From an uncultured Clostridia bacterium (lineage in GTDB: Bacteria > Bacillota > Clostridia > TANB77 > CAG-508): 34,568 bases of DNA. Positions 22,374-31,822 of this stretch are shown in pieces. Location of the stretch: the NCBI GenBank assembly GCA_944391575.1, contig CALXUC010000016.1:1-34568 (forward strand). Direction: 5' to 3'. The notes beneath the pieces were generated by a model. It was not told where the DNA came from. It saw nothing but the letters and a program-made list of their open reading frames with translations, and made no database searches. The stretch's first letter is position 1. Each line of letters opens with the position of its first letter. Position numbers and translations under genes: made by a program.

Positions 22374-22463
22374 AAATCTTGATATATAGCTATTTGAAAA
22401 TCAAGACCCGGATTGTGTTACCCTAGCTATGTTTTGATTAAAAATAGCTATATATCAAGATTT
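22374..22463 (+). repeat. Family-1 hairpin repeat, copy 2
   Basis: Lies between lexA and smc. A perfect 22-bp arm (22374-22395 with 22442-22463), an inner stem AATCAAGAC/GTTTTGATT and the core CCGGATTGTGTTACCCTAGC. Relative to copy 1 the inner stem changes G to A and C to T on opposite strands, keeping the pair. The outer TTACAATTCA arms are not clear in this copy. It may also end lexA transcription. Confidence 0.85.
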
Positions 22464-22501
22464 GTGTGCACTATAATTTTCTGAAAGGAATGTAGAATAA
22501 T

Positions 22502-25500
22502 ATGAAACTAAAAAAAATAGAATTACAAGGATTTAAATCATTTGCAGACAAAACAGTAATAGATTTTAGAGACGGAATAACAACAGTAATAGGTCCAAAC
22601 GGTTCAGGCAAAAGTAACATATCTGATGCAATAAGATGGGTATTAGGCGAGCAAAGTATGAAAAACTTAAGAGGCACTAAAACAGAAGATATAATATTTG
22701 CAGGAACTCAAAATAGAAAATCGCTAGGATTTGCAGAAGTAAGTATGGTAATGAATAACGAAGATGGAAGATTACCAATAGAATATTCAGAAGTAACTGT
22801 AACAAGAAGAATTTATAGAAGTGGAGAAAGTGGATACTTTATAAATAAAACACCTTGTAGATTAAAAGATATTCAAGAATTATTTATGGACACAGGCATA
22901 GGCAAAGACGGATACTCAATAATAGGACAAGGAAAAATAGACGAAATATTAAGCAATAAATCAGAAGATAGAAGAAAAATATTTGAAGAAGCAGCAGGAA
23001 TTGTAAAATATAGAGTAAGAAAACAAGAAACAGAGAAAAAATTAGAACAAACTAAATTAAATCTATTAAGAATAAACGACATTTTAGTAGAAATAGAAGG
23101 AAAAATAGATCCCTTAAAAAGTCAATCAGAAAAAGCAAAAAAATTTTTAGAATTACGAGATGAATTAAAAAATATAGAAATAGGTTTATTTATATACAAA
23201 ATAGAAAATTATAAAGAAAAATTAAAAGAAGTAGCAGAAAATATAGATATATTTATTTCACAACAACAAGATGAACAACAAAAATTAGAAAATTTTCAAA
23301 ATGAAAAAGAAAAAATAAAACAAAAAATAGATAGCATAATAATAGAGATAGAAGAAATTCAAAATAGCAATATAGAAGCAACTAAAAAAGAGGAACAATT
23401 AAATTCAGATATAAACATATTTAAAGAAAGAATAGAAAACAATAAAAATAATTCTGAAAATAGTAAATTAGAAATAGAAGAATTAGAAAAAAGAAATAAA
23501 GAATTAGAAGAAGAAAAAAATCAAAAATTAGAAAAAAGAAATAATTTAGAAGATAATAAGGATAAATTTGAAAAAGAATTACAAGAAAAAGAAGAAGAAT
23601 TAAGAAAAATAACAGAAACATTAAGTATAGAAGAAAAAAATATAGAAGAAAAGAAGCAAAAAGTACAAGAAAATATAGACTTGAAATATGAAAAAACGCT
23701 TTTAATAAGCAATAAAGAAGTAATGTTAGAAAACTTAAAAAAACGTGAAAGTCATATAAAAAATGATATATCATTAAAAATATCAGAATTAGATAATTTA
23801 AGAATACAAAAAGAAGAAAATATGAAGAAATATAGAGAAATAGAGTATAATAAACAACAAATACTAAAAAATTTAGAAGAAATAAATGCAAAAAAAGAAG
23901 AAAGCAACGAAAAATTAAAAAACTATGAAAATATAATTTTAGAAAAGCAAAATACATTAAGATTAAAAGAATCAAGACAAAAATTTTTAATAGAAACAGA
24001 AAAAGAAAAAGAAGGTTACACAAAAACTGTAAAATCAATATTATTAGAATGTGAGAAAAATGCAAATTTAGCAAAAGGTGTAGAAGGTGTATTAGCAAAC
24101 TTAATCTCAACATCTAAAGAATACCAAGTAGCAGTTGAAATGTGCTTAGGTGGTACGTTACAAAATATAGTAACAGAAAATGAACAAGACGCTAAAAAAA
24201 TAATAGAATATTTAAGAAAAAATAATTTAGGAAGAGCGTCATTTTTACCAATATCTAATATAAAAGGCAAAAAAGTAGATAATATCAATAAAAAAGGTAT
24301 AGAAAACCAAGTAATAGGAATATTGTCAGACTTAATAGAAACAGATAAAAAATATGAGCAAATACTTGTAAATCTTTTAGGACGAACTGTTTTAGTAGAA
24401 AATATGGACGTAGCCATAAAATTATCAAAACAAAATAATAATGCTTTCAGAATAGTAACGTTAGAAGGAGATATAATAAATACAACAGGTAGTATATCTG
24501 GAGGTTCTGTAGCTCAAAAAACTGTAAATATTCTAGGTAGAGGTCAAGAAATAAAAACATTAGAAAGTGAAATTTCTAAATTGAATAAAGAAATTGAAAA
24601 AATAAAAAAAGAGCAAGACGAATATATGGAAAGCATAGAAGACATATTAGAACTTTCAGCTTCAACAGAGCGAAATTTACAAGATATAGAAATAGAATAT
24701 GCTACATATAAAGAAAAAATAAGTAATTTAGAATCAAACATTTCTAATGTAGAAGAAGCTTTAAATAAAGCAAAAGAAGAACAAGAAAAAAATGTAAATG
24801 AGCAAGAAAGCAACTTAAAAGAGCAAGAAGACATAAAAAACGAAATAGAAGAAATGTTAAAAAATATAAATTCATTAGAACAAGAAATATCAGAATTTGT
24901 AGGCAAAAATAAAGATAATCAAAAAATAGTAGACGACTTAAACTTTGATATAACAAACTTAAAAATATCTGTATCATCTTTTAACGAAAGCGAAGATTCT
25001 TTAAATGAATTTATAACAAGAATAGATAACGAATTAAATAATAACAATAAATCTTTATTATCAAAGAAAAATTTAATAGAAAAATTATTAAACGAAAATA
25101 AAGAATTACAAGAAAAAATAGGAAACACTAAATTAGAAATAGAAAACATAAAAAAATTATCAACACAAAGTGTAGAAAAAGTGAATAACTTAAAAGAAGA
25201 AAGGCAAAATTTATCAAGCAAAGTGGATAAATTAGAAGAAAACATAAACGAAGAATTTAAAATATTAGAAGATATAAAATCGCAAATCTCAAAAATAGAC
25301 ATAAAAAAATCAAAAATAGAATTTGAGATAGAGCAAATAACAAATAAAATGTGGGAAGAATACGAAGTAACACCAAATAAAGCGAGTAGCGAATATAGCA
25401 AACCTGAAAATGTACAAGAAGTAGAAAAACGAGTAAATATTTTAAGAAATGAAATAAAAAATTTAGGAAGTATAAACATAGATGCTATTCAAGAATACAA

Positions 25501-26062
25501 AGAACTTAAAGAAAGATATGACTTCGTATGCGAGCAAAGATTAGATTTAGAAACTACATCAGCAAAATTAAGAAAAATGATAGCCGAAATGACACAAACA
25601 ATGAAAGTACAATTCGCAGAACAATTTAAAATAATAAATAAAAACTTTGCAGAAGTATTTCAAGAGTTATTCGGTGGAGGTAGAGCAGAACTCATAATAG
25701 AAGATGAAGATAATATATTAGAATCAGGAATAGAAATAGAAGTACAACCACCAGGAAAAAAATTACAAAACATGATGCTTCTATCAGGAGGAGAAAGAGC
25801 ATTCACAGCGATAGCATTATTATTCGCAATATTAAAAATAAATCCAGCACCATTCTGCGTGCTTGACGAAATAGAAGCAGCATTAGACGATGCAAACGTA
25901 TATAGATTTGCAGATTACTTAAAAAAATTTGCAGAACATACACAATTCCTAGTAATAACACATAGAAAAGGAACAATGGAAGCTGCAAATACAGTGTATG
26001 GAATAACAATGGAAGAAAACGGAATATCTAAAATGTTATCAATACAATTAGCACATAAATAA
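22502..26062 (+). CDS. smc: Chromosome segregation ATPase SMC
   Basis: A 1186-residue, full-length SMC. Walker A GPNGSGKSNISD is at 31-42, and the N-terminal head ends near 170. A long coiled coil rich in Glu/Lys runs to about 500. The hinge (about 505-668) includes KGVEGVLANLISTSKEYQVA and GSISGGSV. The return coiled coil leads to the C-terminal head with signature LSGGERAFTAIALLFAILKI (from 1094) and Walker B PFCVLDEIEAALDD. It forms the condensin core with ScpA/ScpB and organises the chromosome. GAAAGGAATG precedes the ATG. The usual neighbours rnc and ftsY are absent; lexA and nifS flank it here. Confidence 0.96.
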   Translation: MKLKKIELQGFKSFADKTVIDFRDGITTVIGPNGSGKSNISDAIRWVLGEQSMKNLRGTKTEDIIFAGTQNRKSLGFAEVSMVMNNEDGRLPIEYSEVTVTRRIYRSGESGYFINKTPCRLKDIQELFMDTGIGKDGYSIIGQGKIDEILSNKSEDRRKIFEEAAGIVKYRVRKQETEKKLEQTKLNLLRINDILVEIEGKIDPLKSQSEKAKKFLELRDELKNIEIGLFIYKIENYKEKLKEVAENIDIFISQQQDEQQKLENFQNEKEKIKQKIDSIIIEIEEIQNSNIEATKKEEQLNSDINIFKERIENNKNNSENSKLEIEELEKRNKELEEEKNQKLEKRNNLEDNKDKFEKELQEKEEELRKITETLSIEEKNIEEKKQKVQENIDLKYEKTLLISNKEVMLENLKKRESHIKNDISLKISELDNLRIQKEENMKKYREIEYNKQQILKNLEEINAKKEESNEKLKNYENIILEKQNTLRLKESRQKFLIETEKEKEGYTKTVKSILLECEKNANLAKGVEGVLANLISTSKEYQVAVEMCLGGTLQNIVTENEQDAKKIIEYLRKNNLGRASFLPISNIKGKKVDNINKKGIENQVIGILSDLIETDKKYEQILVNLLGRTVLVENMDVAIKLSKQNNNAFRIVTLEGDIINTTGSISGGSVAQKTVNILGRGQEIKTLESEISKLNKEIEKIKKEQDEYMESIEDILELSASTERNLQDIEIEYATYKEKISNLESNISNVEEALNKAKEEQEKNVNEQESNLKEQEDIKNEIEEMLKNINSLEQEISEFVGKNKDNQKIVDDLNFDITNLKISVSSFNESEDSLNEFITRIDNELNNNNKSLLSKKNLIEKLLNENKELQEKIGNTKLEIENIKKLSTQSVEKVNNLKEERQNLSSKVDKLEENINEEFKILEDIKSQISKIDIKKSKIEFEIEQITNKMWEEYEVTPNKASSEYSKPENVQEVEKRVNILRNEIKNLGSINIDAIQEYKELKERYDFVCEQRLDLETTSAKLRKMIAEMTQTMKVQFAEQFKIINKNFAEVFQELFGGGRAELIIEDEDNILESGIEIEVQPPGKKLQNMMLLSGGERAFTAIALLFAILKINPAPFCVLDEIEAALDDANVYRFADYLKKFAEHTQFLVITHRKGTMEAANTVYGITMEENGISKMLSIQLAHK

Positions 26063-26070
26063 AATTTTAA

Positions 26071-26100
26071 AAGTCAGTTTAAAAGCTGGCTTGTTTTTTT
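26071..26100 (+). terminator. Intrinsic terminator after smc
   Basis: AAGTCAG (26071-26077) pairs with CTGGCTT (26086-26092, one G-T pair), followed by GTTTTTTT. Confidence 0.75.
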
Positions 26101-26173
26101 GACTTATAATTTATCAAATTCTAGCACATATTATATTTAAAATAATATAATAATCTAGGAGGATAATTTATTT

Positions 26174-27307
26174 ATGAAGGAGATAATATATTTAGACCAT
26201 TCTGCAACAACAATGGTAAGCGATGCAGTATTAAGAGAAATGATGCCATATTATAATAAATTTTATGGAAATGCATCAGGATTATATTTTTTAGCTCAAG
26301 AATCTAAAAATGCACTTGAATTATCAAGACAGAGAGTTGCAAGAGCTATTAACGCAAGACCAAATGAAATTTATTTTTTAAGTGGTGGTAGCGAAGCAGA
26401 TAATTTAGCTTTAAAAGGTGTAGCAAGAGCAAATAAAAGAAGAGGAAATCATATAATAACAACTAAAATTGAGCATAAAGCTATATTAAATGCTTGTAGA
26501 ACATTGGAACAAGAAGGATTTGAAGTAACTTATTTAGATGTGCTACCAAATGGGATGATTAGATTAGAAGATTTAAGGAAAGCTATAAGAAGAAATACAA
26601 TAATAATTAGTATAATGTTTGCAAATAATGAAATAGGTACAGTACAACCAATAGAACAGATAGGATTAATCGCTAGAAAATATAATATAATTTTCCATAC
26701 AGACGCAGTTCAAGCTATTGGACAATTTAAAATAGATGTTCAAAGATATAATATAGATTTATTAAGTATATCAGCTCATAAGTTTTATGGCCCAAAAGGT
26801 GTAGGTGCATTATATGTAAGACAAGGAGTACGAATAGAAAAACTAATAGATGGTGGTACACAAGAGGGAGATTTGCGTTCAGGTACGGAAAATATACCGG
26901 GAATTGTTGGGCTAGGAAAAGCAATAGAAGAAGCAGATATAAATTTATATCAAAACACAAATAGATTAATAACATTAAGAGAAAACTTTATAAAAAATAT
27001 AGAAACACAAATACCAGGAGTAATAATAAATGGAGACAGAAAATATAGATTACCTTGTAATGTAAGTGTATCATTTAGAAATATAGATGCAAAAAGCTTA
27101 ATAGCAGAACTTTCAAATAGAAAAATATGTGTATCAGGAGGCTCTGCTTGTAGTTCAAAAAATCCAAAACCATCACACGTTTTAACTGCAATAGGATTGC
27201 ACCCAAGTATAGCAAATAATACTATTAGAGTAACATTTGGATTAGATAACGATATGGAAGATGTTATTTATACAGTAAATCAAATAAAAGATATAATCAA
27301 CCATTAA
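26174..27307 (+). CDS. nifS: Cysteine desulfurase, NifS/IscS family
   Basis: A 377-residue PLP enzyme that takes sulfur from cysteine, giving alanine and an enzyme persulfide. Visible residues: YLDHSATTMVS at the start, GGSEADNLAL (68-80), His101 over the PLP ring, Asp177 and Gln180 in HTDAVQA, the PLP lysine Lys203 in SAHKFYGPKG, and the catalytic Cys326 in SGGSACSSKNPKPSHVL. The short active-site loop is of the NifS/IscS class. AGGAGG lies ahead, with rather long spacing to the ATG. No iscU or tRNA-thiolation gene is next to it, so the sulfur acceptor is not evident. Confidence 0.93.
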   Translation: MKEIIYLDHSATTMVSDAVLREMMPYYNKFYGNASGLYFLAQESKNALELSRQRVARAINARPNEIYFLSGGSEADNLALKGVARANKRRGNHIITTKIEHKAILNACRTLEQEGFEVTYLDVLPNGMIRLEDLRKAIRRNTIIISIMFANNEIGTVQPIEQIGLIARKYNIIFHTDAVQAIGQFKIDVQRYNIDLLSISAHKFYGPKGVGALYVRQGVRIEKLIDGGTQEGDLRSGTENIPGIVGLGKAIEEADINLYQNTNRLITLRENFIKNIETQIPGVIINGDRKYRLPCNVSVSFRNIDAKSLIAELSNRKICVSGGSACSSKNPKPSHVLTAIGLHPSIANNTIRVTFGLDNDMEDVIYTVNQIKDIINH

Positions 27308-27364
27308 TTTTAATGTTCTTAGAAAAAGCTAATAATATTGTAATAACTCATAGCTATATTTATA

Positions 27365-27544
27365 AAAGCTTAGCATATAATGATTTTAAATAATTTGCTC
27401 GACTCATAAAAACACATAGGAGCTCTAATTTGTATTTATGGCACCCTTCCGCTCGCACGAACCCTTTCCATAAATACTGCAAAGAGCTCCTAATGCATTT
27501 TTACTCACATTCGCATTATTTAAAATCATTATATGCTAAGCTTT
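27365..27544 (-). repeat. Family-2 giant hairpin repeat, copy B
   Basis: A perfect 30-bp outer inverted repeat (27365-27394 with 27515-27544), then TAGGAGCTCT/AGAGCTCCTA and GTATTTATGG/CCATAAATAC. The apex, read on the minus strand, is GGAAAGGGTTC-hairpin-GGAAGGGTGCC with inner hairpin CGT-GCGA-GCG (a GNRA-type loop). It lies between the convergent nifS and protease genes, next to a family-1 copy. Confidence 0.85.
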
Positions 27545-27550
27545 AAAAAG

Positions 27551-27690
27551 GTTACAGTTCAGTAACTATTTTATATAGCCGTGATATATAGCTATTTTTA
27601 GTCAAAACATAGCTAGGGCGTAACAATCTGGGTCTTGACTTGCAAATAGCTATATATCACGATTTTATAAAGTACCATCTGAACTGTAAC
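27551..27690 (-). repeat. Family-1 hairpin repeat, copy 3
   Basis: A perfect 12-bp outer arm GTTACAGTTCAG (27551-27562 with 27679-27690), a perfect 18-bp arm CGTGATATATAGCTATTT (27580-27597 with 27644-27661) and inner stem AGTCAAAAC/GTCTTGACT. The core on the minus strand is CCAGATTGTTACGCCCTAGC. Both outer and middle arms carry base changes made on both sides relative to copy 1. Confidence 0.88.
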
Positions 27691-27762
27691 TTTAGAAGAT
27701 ATAATTTACTATTATTAATATCCCCGCTTGTTCTATGGTGTTTATGCTGAATAAGATATAAT

Positions 27763-30150
27763 TTATTTACTCTCATTAATATTCTTAGCAAATTTCTTCA
27801 ACTTCTCATAAGCAAGGTAATTAATACTACCAAGTGGGAAATTACCGCCTTTATCTCTTTTACCAGCAGGAACACCTGTTAAAATTTCAATACCTTCCTC
27901 GATAGTAGAAATTGCATATACATGGAATTGTTTAGCTTTCACAGCATCTATAACTTCATCAGTTAAATGTAAATTTTTAACATTTTGAATAGGTATAATA
28001 ACACCGTGTTCACCAGTTAATCCACGCATTTTACATATTTGGAAAAATCCTTCTATTTTTTCATTAACTCCACCTATAGGTTGTATTTCGCCTTTTTGAT
28101 TTACAGAACCAGTAACCGCTATTGCTTGATTTATAGGAACTTCTGCCAAACTTGATAATAAAGCATATGCTTCAGTACTTGAAGCGCTATCACCATCTAC
28201 ACCATTATATAATTGTTCAAAACAAATACTTGCACTTAAAGTTAAAGGTGTATTTTGTGCGAATAATTGACCTATATAACCTTGTAAAATTAATAAACCT
28301 TTAGAGTGTGTTGAACCAGACATTGCAATTTCTCTTTCTATATTAATAATACCAGATTTTCCCATATAAGTATTAGCAGTTATCTTAGCAGGTTTACCAA
28401 AAGAGTAATCACCAATAGTCATAACAGTTAAACCATTTATTTGGCCAACTTGAGAACCACTTGTGCTAATTAAAAGAGTATCTTTTTTAATCATTTCAAC
28501 ATATTTTTCATCGAATTTTTTAATTCTTTCAATTCTTTCTTTTAAAGCTTTATCAATATACTCTTTAGTAACAACTTTAGCCTTATCAATTTTTGCCCAA
28601 GTAGCAGCCTCACCAACAATTTGAGCTATATCATTAAATCTAGTTGAAAGTTTATCTTTATCATTAGCTAATTTAGAAGCATATTCTATAACTTTTGCCA
28701 TAGCTTCTGGATTTAAATCAGCTAAATTTTCTTTTTTACAGTAATTATGAATGAAAATAGCAAGTTTCATCATATTTTCCGGTGTTCTATCTGCATCCTC
28801 ATCAAATTCTACTTTTATTTTAAACAATTTTCTAAAATCTTCATCTTCAGAAAGTAGTAATTGGTAAAGGTATCCGTTACCTATTAAAAGAACTTTAACA
28901 TCTAAAGGTATAGGTTCAGGTTTTAAAGAAATCATAACCATAGATGAACGTTGTTCTAAACTATTATCAATAGTCAATTCTTTAACAGATAAAGCCTTTT
29001 TCAAAGCTTCATAGCAATAAGGGTTAGAAATTAAATCTTTAGCTTGTAAAATTATATATCCACCATTTGCTTTATGAAGTAAACCAGGTTTTAACATAGT
29101 AAAATCTGTTTTTAACATACCATAATAATTTTCGTACTCTAATTTACCAAATAAATTTTGATAACTATAGTTAGATTCCATAATAACTGGAGCACCTTCT
29201 AAAGTACCATTATCAACAAACAAATTAACACGATAATTTTTCCAAGGCTCTGGAACTTCTACTCTAGGGTTTTGTTGTTGAGCTTGAGGTTTTTCTTCTA
29301 CTGTAAAATATTTTAAATTTTTTAAAATATCTTGTTTTATTTTATCCATATGTGTAATTATTTTCTTATATTTTTTATATTGAGTTTTAATACTATTTAC
29401 GTGAACATTAATAGTAAGAAGCGCAATATTAGATTGCCATTCTTCTAATCTTTTTTCATTAGCTTTTTCTAATTGCTTAATTTGACCTATCGCGTCAAAA
29501 ATTTTTTCTTGAACACTTTGAGAACGTTCTTCAAAATCAGATTTAACCTTTTCATCTAATTTTGCAAAATCTTCTTCATTTATAGGTTGACCGTTAATCA
29601 TAGGTAACATATAAATTCCATTTTGAGAAGCCTTTATTTGGAAACCTTCTTTACTAGTCTTTTCATTTAATTTTTCTAGTAATTTAGCGCGCTTTTCTTC
29701 ATATTCTTGCTTAATCAAAGCTTTTTCTTTTTCAAAATCTTTATTATTAAAAGCATTTCTTAAATCTTTTCGTATATCTTCAATAAAACTTTCCATATTT
29801 TCCTTAAACTCTTTACCTTTTCCAGCAGGTAAAGAAACTGCAATAGGTTCATTAGGATTATCAAAATTGAAAATATAACACCAGTCAGCAGGTGCCTTTT
29901 TCTTATTTGCAACTAAATTTACATATTGTCTAGTATATAGAGTTTTTCCAACACCAGTTGGGCCTTCAAGATAAAGGTTATATCCTTTAATATCTACACT
30001 TAATCCAAATTGTAGAGCTTTAATACCACGGTCTTGTCCCAAGACACAAGGTTCTGCATTATCTAAATCTGCAGTAGTTTCAAATTTGAAAACTTTAGGA
30101 TCACATTTTAATTTTAAATCTTTGTAACTTAATTCGTAATCTGTTTTCAT
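27763..30150 (-). CDS. Lon-family ATP-dependent protease (LonB-like, AAA_32)
   Basis: A 795-residue protease. The ATPase part has Walker A LEGPTGVGKTLYTRQ (Lys69). A helical insertion (about 125-260) follows; the second ATPase half contains LHKANGGYIILQAKDLI and the Walker B region. The C-terminal Lon protease domain (about 560-795) has the catalytic dyad Ser655 (VDGDSASSTEAYALL) and Lys698 (GGVNEKIEGFF), spaced as in Lon. No N-terminal substrate-binding Lon domain is present, so it belongs to the YcbZ/LonB-like group. AGGAGG precedes the ATG by about seven nucleotides. It begins 35 bp after rimI and is probably the last gene of the tsaE operon. Confidence 0.92.
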   Translation of the reverse strand: MKTDYELSYKDLKLKCDPKVFKFETTADLDNAEPCVLGQDRGIKALQFGLSVDIKGYNLYLEGPTGVGKTLYTRQYVNLVANKKKAPADWCYIFNFDNPNEPIAVSLPAGKGKEFKENMESFIEDIRKDLRNAFNNKDFEKEKALIKQEYEEKRAKLLEKLNEKTSKEGFQIKASQNGIYMLPMINGQPINEEDFAKLDEKVKSDFEERSQSVQEKIFDAIGQIKQLEKANEKRLEEWQSNIALLTINVHVNSIKTQYKKYKKIITHMDKIKQDILKNLKYFTVEEKPQAQQQNPRVEVPEPWKNYRVNLFVDNGTLEGAPVIMESNYSYQNLFGKLEYENYYGMLKTDFTMLKPGLLHKANGGYIILQAKDLISNPYCYEALKKALSVKELTIDNSLEQRSSMVMISLKPEPIPLDVKVLLIGNGYLYQLLLSEDEDFRKLFKIKVEFDEDADRTPENMMKLAIFIHNYCKKENLADLNPEAMAKVIEYASKLANDKDKLSTRFNDIAQIVGEAATWAKIDKAKVVTKEYIDKALKERIERIKKFDEKYVEMIKKDTLLISTSGSQVGQINGLTVMTIGDYSFGKPAKITANTYMGKSGIINIEREIAMSGSTHSKGLLILQGYIGQLFAQNTPLTLSASICFEQLYNGVDGDSASSTEAYALLSSLAEVPINQAIAVTGSVNQKGEIQPIGGVNEKIEGFFQICKMRGLTGEHGVIIPIQNVKNLHLTDEVIDAVKAKQFHVYAISTIEEGIEILTGVPAGKRDKGGNFPLGSINYLAYEKLKKFAKNINESK

Positions 30151-30184
30151 TAGTAGCCTCCTTATATATTAAAAATTTTTTATA

Positions 30185-30640
30185 TTAATAATTAAAGTAA
30201 AGTGTCATAATAATTGCCGCTTTACCATTATAATAATTTTTTCTTTTACCAATGACTTTAAAATCGAATTTTTCATATAATTTTTGTGCAATAACATTAT
30301 CTTCATTAACTTCTAAAGTAATAGAGTTAATTTTATTTGAATTTTTGCATATATTTATTAGATTTTCCAAAAGTAGAGAACCTATTCCTAAATTTCTAAA
30401 ATTCTTTTTAGTAACAATATTCGTAATATGAGCTTCATCTATAACCTGCCAAATACCACCAAAGCCGATAATTTCGTTATTAAGTTTTGCTACAATATAT
30501 TTAGAATTTTCATTTTCAAGTTCAGATTTAAAAATATTGTAACTCCAAAAATCGTCAAAATCAGTATATAAAATATCTTTTATAGAATCTAAGTCAGATA
30601 CAGTCATATTTTTAATCTCTATATTATTTATTATTTCCAT
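30185..30640 (-). CDS. rimI: Ribosomal protein S18-alanine N-acetyltransferase
   Basis: A 151-residue GNAT enzyme that acetylates the N-terminal alanine of ribosomal protein S18 in characterised members. Motif A is HITNIVTKKNFRNLGIGSLL, followed by the helix and ITLEVNEDNVIAQKLYEKFD, which is typical of RimI, and a final FKVIGKRKNYYNGKAAIIMT. It overlaps tsaB by 17 nt. The tsaE-tsaB-rimI order is the common Firmicute cluster and supports the name more than sequence alone would. Confidence 0.9.
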   Translation of the reverse strand: MEIINNIEIKNMTVSDLDSIKDILYTDFDDFWSYNIFKSELENENSKYIVAKLNNEIIGFGGIWQVIDEAHITNIVTKKNFRNLGIGSLLLENLINICKNSNKINSITLEVNEDNVIAQKLYEKFDFKVIGKRKNYYNGKAAIIMTLYFNY

Positions 30641-31319
30641 TATTATTTATTTCTTTCATCCTTTCTGCTTGAGATTTTCTTAAATAAAATGGAAGTATAG
30701 TATCAGCAGTTTCAAATTCACCTTTATTAAAAATTTCTAAACCAGCTAAAGCAGTAGAAACACTAGATTGGTCATTATTGTTAGAAAATTTTAATTGAAT
30801 TTTAAAAAAATTCTGTATCAAATCTTTATGTAAGACGCTACCATCACCAACAAATATAGTATTCTCATTAACGTAAGTTTTAATACTCTCTAATGCTTCA
30901 TTAATATCTAACGCCAAGTAAATATCGTCTACACCTGTATTAAAAACACCACAGTATACTTGATTATTTCTAGCATCGATTAAAGAAATAACAGTGTTAT
31001 TTTTGTAATCCTCATTAAAAGATAAACTCTTTAAAGAAGTAACACCTACAATTTTAATATTATAAACTTCTGCAATAGCTTTAATTGTAGCAATTCCAAT
31101 CCTTATACCTGTAAAAGAACCAGGGCCTTTATCAATAGCAATTAAATTAATATCGCTAAAAGTAATATTGCAAGAATCTATAAGCTCTTTTAAAAGAGGT
31201 ACTAAATTTTCTGAATGAGTTTTACCATTGTTTAAACGTAACTCTTTTATAACAGTAGTATCTTCTAATAAACACACAGAACAAATATCGCTAGATGTAT
31301 CAACTCCTAGAATTTTCAT
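30624..31319 (-). CDS. tsaB: tRNA threonylcarbamoyladenosine factor TsaB
   Basis: A 231-residue ASKHA-fold protein that pairs with TsaD and TsaE to make t6A at position 37 of ANN-decoding tRNAs. It has MKILGVDTSSDICSVCLLED at the start, GKTHSENLVPLLKELI, and the signature LIAIDKGPGSFTGIRIGIAT. The C-terminal half is shorter and more variable, as usual for TsaB. Its ATG overlaps the tsaE stop in TAATG, so translation is coupled. tsaD is not in this window. Confidence 0.93.
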   Translation of the reverse strand: MKILGVDTSSDICSVCLLEDTTVIKELRLNNGKTHSENLVPLLKELIDSCNITFSDINLIAIDKGPGSFTGIRIGIATIKAIAEVYNIKIVGVTSLKSLSFNEDYKNNTVISLIDARNNQVYCGVFNTGVDDIYLALDINEALESIKTYVNENTIFVGDGSVLHKDLIQNFFKIQLKFSNNNDQSSVSTALAGLEIFNKGEFETADTILPFYLRKSQAERMKEINNNGNNK

Positions 31320-31747
31320 TATGCATTTACCTCCTCTACATATAGAGTCCTTTTATCTAAATTTGTAGGATCTTTCTTGTAAGAAATTTTAATATACTTT
31401 TGCTTTAATTCAGGCTCTAAAATTTCTCCCCATTCAAAGATACAAATACCTTTATCAAAATACTCATCTCCACCTATTGCATAAAACTCATCAATATCCT
31501 CTAATCTATATAAATCAAAATGATAAATATTAATAGTAGGAGAACAATACTCGTTTACAATAGTAAAAGTAGGGCTTGAAATTTCATTTTCTAAATTAAA
31601 ATATTTCAAAACTCCTTGTACAAATTTAGTCTTACCAGAACCTAACTCTCCTGATAAAATAATAATATCTCCACTTTTTAGATTTTTAGCAAAATTATAT
31701 GCAAAATCAATAGTTTCGCTTTCATTATTAGTTATATATTGTTTCAT
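31319..31747 (-). CDS. tsaE: tRNA threonylcarbamoyladenosine ATPase TsaE
   Basis: A 142-residue P-loop ATPase. Walker A is IILSGELGSGKTKFVQGVLK (GELGSGKT at 33-40); switch and core motifs include SSPTFTIVNEY and IYHFDLYRLEDIDEF, with the family's ending CIFEWGEILEP. It drives the TsaB-TsaD cycle for t6A. First gene of a leftward operon (tsaE-tsaB-rimI-lon). The start has GGTGAGG; a promoter is visible at 31765-31793. Confidence 0.94.
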   Translation of the reverse strand: MKQYITNNESETIDFAYNFAKNLKSGDIIILSGELGSGKTKFVQGVLKYFNLENEISSPTFTIVNEYCSPTINIYHFDLYRLEDIDEFYAIGGDEYFDKGICIFEWGEILEPELKQKYIKISYKKDPTNLDKRTLYVEEVNA

Positions 31748-31764
31748 AATTTCCTCACCTGTTT

Positions 31765-31793
31765 ATTTTATATTATTGTTGCTAATTTGTAAA
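31765..31793 (-). promoter_or_regulatory. Promoter of the tsaE operon
   Basis: Minus strand TTTACA (31788-31793), 17-bp spacer, TAAAAT (31765-31770), 18 bp before the start codon. Confidence 0.7.
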
Positions 31794-31822
31794 GTAGAAT
31801 TGCTAAAAAAATTAAGAAATTT

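Noticed and set aside
23421-24113. Long minus-strand ORFs within smc
   Set aside because: Leucine/phenylalanine-rich shadow translations of the Glu/Lys-rich coiled coil, without ribosome sites.
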